Assembly (NCBI GenBank): GCA_051453625.1 | Contig: JBOZIK010000001.1 | Location: forward strand, 111,659,509-111,680,522 | Origin: Welwitschia mirabilis | Taxonomy: Eukaryota > Gnetophyta > Gnetopsida > Welwitschiales | DNA: 21,014 nucleotides | Reading direction: 5' to 3' | Part shown: piece after piece, positions 18,787 to 21,014 of the stretch | Position numbering within the stretch: the stretch's first letter is position 1 | How the letters are laid out: every line of letters starts with the position of its first letter | Position numbers and translations under genes: made by a program | Notes under the pieces: generated by a model | Databases searched by the model: none | Told to the model about the DNA's origin: nothing | What the model saw: the letters and a program-made list of their open reading frames with translations, nothing else

Positions 18787-18791
18787 GGATA
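18787..18791. repeat. Target site duplication of element A, right copy
   Basis: GGATA, identical to 9014-9018, directly after the last base of the 3' LTR of A. Confidence 0.9.
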
Positions 18792-18943
18792 ACCGTGTCT
18801 CTTTCATGCCTCACATTTTTCCCTATTTTAGCTTTACCGAAGATAAATCCATTCTCATCAAATATGCTTTATTCACTATGCAGAATACTTTAACTTTGGA
18901 TGGTTTAAGAATACGATGCGCTTGTCTATCATGGATGACCTAG
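18787..18943 (+). pseudogene. Right half of the open frame split by element A
   Basis: With element A and one GGATA ignored, the frame from 8892 continues in register through this segment to TAG at 18941-18943, adding 50 codons. It includes RVSFMPHIFPYFSFTEDKS and later LFTMQNTLTLDGLRIRCACL. I do not recognise it. The aromatic- and Pro-containing composition differs from the Asn/Lys-rich output of random AT-rich DNA. It has no retroelement motif. It is either the end of a small gene or exon, or a chance frame. Confidence 0.3.
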
Positions 18944-19179
18944 GATTTTTAGACATTTTAATTATTACTACAAAAAGCAGTTGGTTCTTAAGCAATGATA
19001 AGTTTGTGACTATTACCAATTTTTATACTTACAATAATAAGAATAGCATGAAAAAGCTCTAACATCAAACAAATAAGTGATACCAACTTCTTTAGCTCTT
19101 ACTCCATAGCAAACACTTGCATATTCTTCACAAGATTTAGGAAATAATGGTAATAATGTTATGGCCATGTCTTCTCTGT

Positions 19180-19600
19180 AGGTTTCTGTGCCTTAGGGGG
19201 TATAGCAACAACAACCGCAGTCATATACACCTCCTCTACATATGCTGATGGCTTCATCATTGGTGAATCCTATGTCATCTTATACGTCACTGAATACTCT
19301 GCCTCCCCCTTTCCTTATGCCTCTAAAGGTTATGCTACCACTGGGACCTACTCCAAACCCTAGAAATTAATGCTTATTAGGGTTTATCCCCATTTCCAAT
19401 TATCTTTCATCTGCTATTTGGCCTCCCGCTGGTATTTTTAGCCTTGCAACTCCTTAGCTATTTCCTAATGAATATATGCCTATGCCTGTGCTAGTTCCTT
19501 TGCCTTTAGGTATCCAACCTACTTAGCAATAATTACTATAGCAAAAATTGTAGCCTTAGCCTCAGCCTCAACCATAACAGATTATGAATCCTTTGGGAAT
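19180..19600 (+). pseudogene. Pro/Gln-rich coding-like island
   Basis: GC content rises locally. One plus-strand frame reads QQQPQSYTPPLHMLMASSLV, then NTLPPPFLMPL, MLPLGPTPNP and, after stops, MPMPVLVPLPLGIQPT, with a late run alternating Gln and Pro (PQPQP). Other frames are also fairly open. Such Pro/Gln-rich low-complexity protein is found in the variable parts of some plant gag proteins and in nuclear regulatory proteins. Stops (near 19195, 19360, 19455 and 19525 onward) make an intact gene unlikely without introns. It could be related to the frame that ends at 18943, which lies upstream on the same strand. Confidence 0.2.
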
Positions 19601-20340
19601 ATGCTTTTTAGATGTGAAACAAACAATCTTTGCCATTTGTTATTAGAACTTGAAGCTTTATTAAAAGAAAATTTATTTTTTAGAATACTCTCATAACAAG
19701 ACAAAGAGACATTTAAGATAAATAACATTAAGGACAAGGCATGTCTTATAAGGGAAAGAAATTCATGCCTTTAGGCAAGCATGACATACATGAATGAGTC
19801 TAATGCAAATGCAATAATAGGATGTTTTCTCCTACGGCATCAAAGTGTATGGTAATTGGTTGAAAACATTATTATGTAGTTGTTTAAAAATACACATATT
19901 ATGTCTCTTTTGATATAAAAATGATAAAACTTTAATACATAATATTGATATGTTGGGTATCCCTTCAAAAAGAAATATGAATCCAAAGGAAGATGATATG
20001 TCTATAATTTATAGAGAAATCATGCTTGAAATATTAGAAATGAAATCTAAAATGTAGGGAACAATCATCTATGTTCATCAATTGTATAAATGGTTGTTCT
20101 TGAATTAGCTCTACTAACTTGTAATTTTATCATTTATTTATTTATAAAGTAAAGGAAAGGAGAAGCCAATAACAATTCCAAGGAAGATAACCTCATCCTC
20201 ATATAACATTGAGAATCCTACTTGTGTTGCTAGTTATCCTCTAATCTAATCTCATGGTGATGAGTTTCCATAGCCTTTCTTCACCATCTTATCCTTGGCT
20301 TGAAAGAAATAGTTTTGGTAGTGAAGACCTTGATAGGATC
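19601..20340. other. AT-rich stretch, no gene recognised
   Basis: Stop-dense in all frames, with no motif recognised. A slightly more GC-rich part near 20160-20340 has short open frames on the plus strand (for example MSFHSLSSPSYPWLERN) but no family I can name. Confidence 0.5.
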
Positions 20341-20640
20341 GAAAACCTGAGGGGAGGGAGGGTTGTGAATAGGTTCTTTAAAAAATTTAATAAATAATCC
20401 AAATGAAATCAATCTAAAACACAACTTGCATACATAAATAAACTAATCTAGAAAGTTTATAATATGATAAAGTATTGAGGTAAAGAAATAAAAACTAAAA
20501 GCACAAAAATACCAATTTAATGCAAGCTAGATTTATAGTAGTTTAGGAAACCCCTTACTCCACTCTTGACGGTCAGCTTATCCCCAATCTAGATCTCAGA
20601 TCTTTGTTACTCCATCAAGTATTCTAGGTTCACCTCTAAC

Positions 20641-20740
20641 NNNNNNNNNNNNNNNNNNNNNNNNNNNNNNNNNNNNNNNNNNNNNNNNNNNNNNNNNNNN
20701 NNNNNNNNNNNNNNNNNNNNNNNNNNNNNNNNNNNNNNNN
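20641..20740. other. 100-N assembly gap flanked by duplicated ends
   Basis: The 54 bases at 20587-20640 and those at 20741-20794 are the same with one difference (C/A). As with the other two 100-N gaps, this points to unmerged contig ends. Confidence 0.8.
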
Positions 20741-20791
20741 ATCTAGATCTCAGATCTTTGTTACTCCATCAAGTATTCTAGGTTCACCTAT

Positions 20792-20980
20792 AACCTTTAC
20801 AAATGGACTTTTCTAGGTTCATTCTCAACCTTTAGAATGGACTTTTCAAGGCTTAGTCCCAACTTTTAGAATGAACTTTTTAAGGCTTAGTCTTAACCTT
20901 TAAAATGGATTTTTCAAGACTTAGTCTCAATATTTAAAATGGACTTTTCAAGATCAAGTCTCAACCTTTATAAAATAAGG
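20792..20980. repeat. Degenerate 34-bp tandem repeat, five and a half units
   Basis: Successive units begin AACCTTTA(C/G/A)AATGG and continue with CTTTTCAAGGCTTAGTC, with starts near 20792, 20827, 20861, 20895, 20929 and a partial unit at 20963. Unit length is 34 bases (35 in the first). Units differ at several positions, so the array is old. No coding frame is kept through it. Such arrays occur inside or near the ends of large plant transposons. Confidence 0.85.
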
Positions 20981-21014
20981 TAGTGAAGTAATAATGCCTC
21001 AAAATCATAGATAT

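Larger units (their letters stand above)
20345..21014. repeat. Probable dispersed plant repeat with a G-rich start
   Basis: The segment opens with CTGAGGGGAGGGAGGGTTGTG, continues through AT-rich DNA to a TTTATAGTAGTTTAGG block near 20532-20547, and then enters the 34-bp tandem array. From memory, plant genomes carry many non-coding repeats with a GGGGGTGAATAG-type start and a TTTATAGTGGTTCGG-type block; this resembles them, but I cannot name the family or confirm the boundaries. The right end runs off the window. Confidence 0.3.

Noticed and set aside
20792-20980. CRISPR-like array of regular repeats
   Set aside because: Units are directly adjacent, diverged and without unique spacers, and the setting is a plant genome. 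It is an ordinary tandem repeat.
1-21014. Search for tRNA, rRNA and small RNA genes
   Set aside because: No segment showed a convincing cloverleaf with the conserved loop bases, and no rRNA signature was seen. The tRNA-like motifs are the retrotransposon primer sites. Small RNAs cannot be excluded by eye.

Overview
This window looks like gene-poor, AT-rich nuclear DNA of a flowering plant. The signs are two plant-type Ty1/copia LTR retrotransposons, primed by a variant of the usual initiator-tRNA(Met) site, a very decayed Ty3/gypsy pol, a probable solo LTR, and a few host-like coding fragments with plant-style splice sites. I cannot name the species. No CRISPR array, bacterial operon, rRNA or tRNA was recognised. 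No cellular gene in the window is both intact and identifiable.

Layout. Positions 1-960 are richer in GC than the rest. They hold an unidentified protein-like reading on the minus strand and a purine-rich tract that would read as a CT-rich leader on that strand. Positions 963-2900 are AT-rich with no gene. About 2925-4870 is an ancient plus-strand Ty3/gypsy pol remnant (end of reverse transcriptase, RNase H, integrase) full of stops and frame changes, with no recognisable LTRs. Positions 4870-7200 are AT-rich with nothing identifiable. Positions 7283-8375, read on the minus strand, hold coding-like pieces, including a 114-codon open exon candidate with good splice signals. A probable solo LTR (7968-8315) is inserted among them.

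The best-resolved part is a nested pair of retrotransposons. Element A (Ty1/copia, plus strand, 9019-18786) is flanked by the direct repeat GGATA. Element B (Ty1/copia, minus strand, 9072-13976) sits inside the 5' LTR of A and is flanked by the direct repeat ATTAC. The intact 3' LTR of A carries the uninterrupted target (ATTAC once, 18519-18523), so the order of insertion can be read directly. By eye, the LTRs of A differ more (roughly 15-20%) than those of B (roughly 10-14%), which agrees with A being older. Both are inactivated. A has lost the catalytic aspartates of protease, integrase and reverse transcriptase, each read as Asp to Asn. B has stops, a changed integrase Asp and a broken zinc knuckle, but keeps YVDD in its reverse transcriptase.

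Element A itself landed in an open frame. When A and one GGATA are ignored, the flanks (8892-9018 and 18787-18943) read through as one 92-codon frame of unknown identity. Beyond 18943 lie AT-rich DNA, a Pro/Gln-rich coding-like island near 19180-19600, and finally a degenerate 34-bp tandem repeat (20792-20980) in what looks like a dispersed plant repeat.

Assembly note: the three 100-N gaps (10372, 18330, 20641) are each flanked by near-identical 39-54 bp copies of the same sequence. They are best explained as unmerged overlapping contig ends, not real duplications. Nothing here amounts to a convincing new biological system. The most informative signals are the nested-insertion history, the interrupted frames and the unidentified minus-strand exon.
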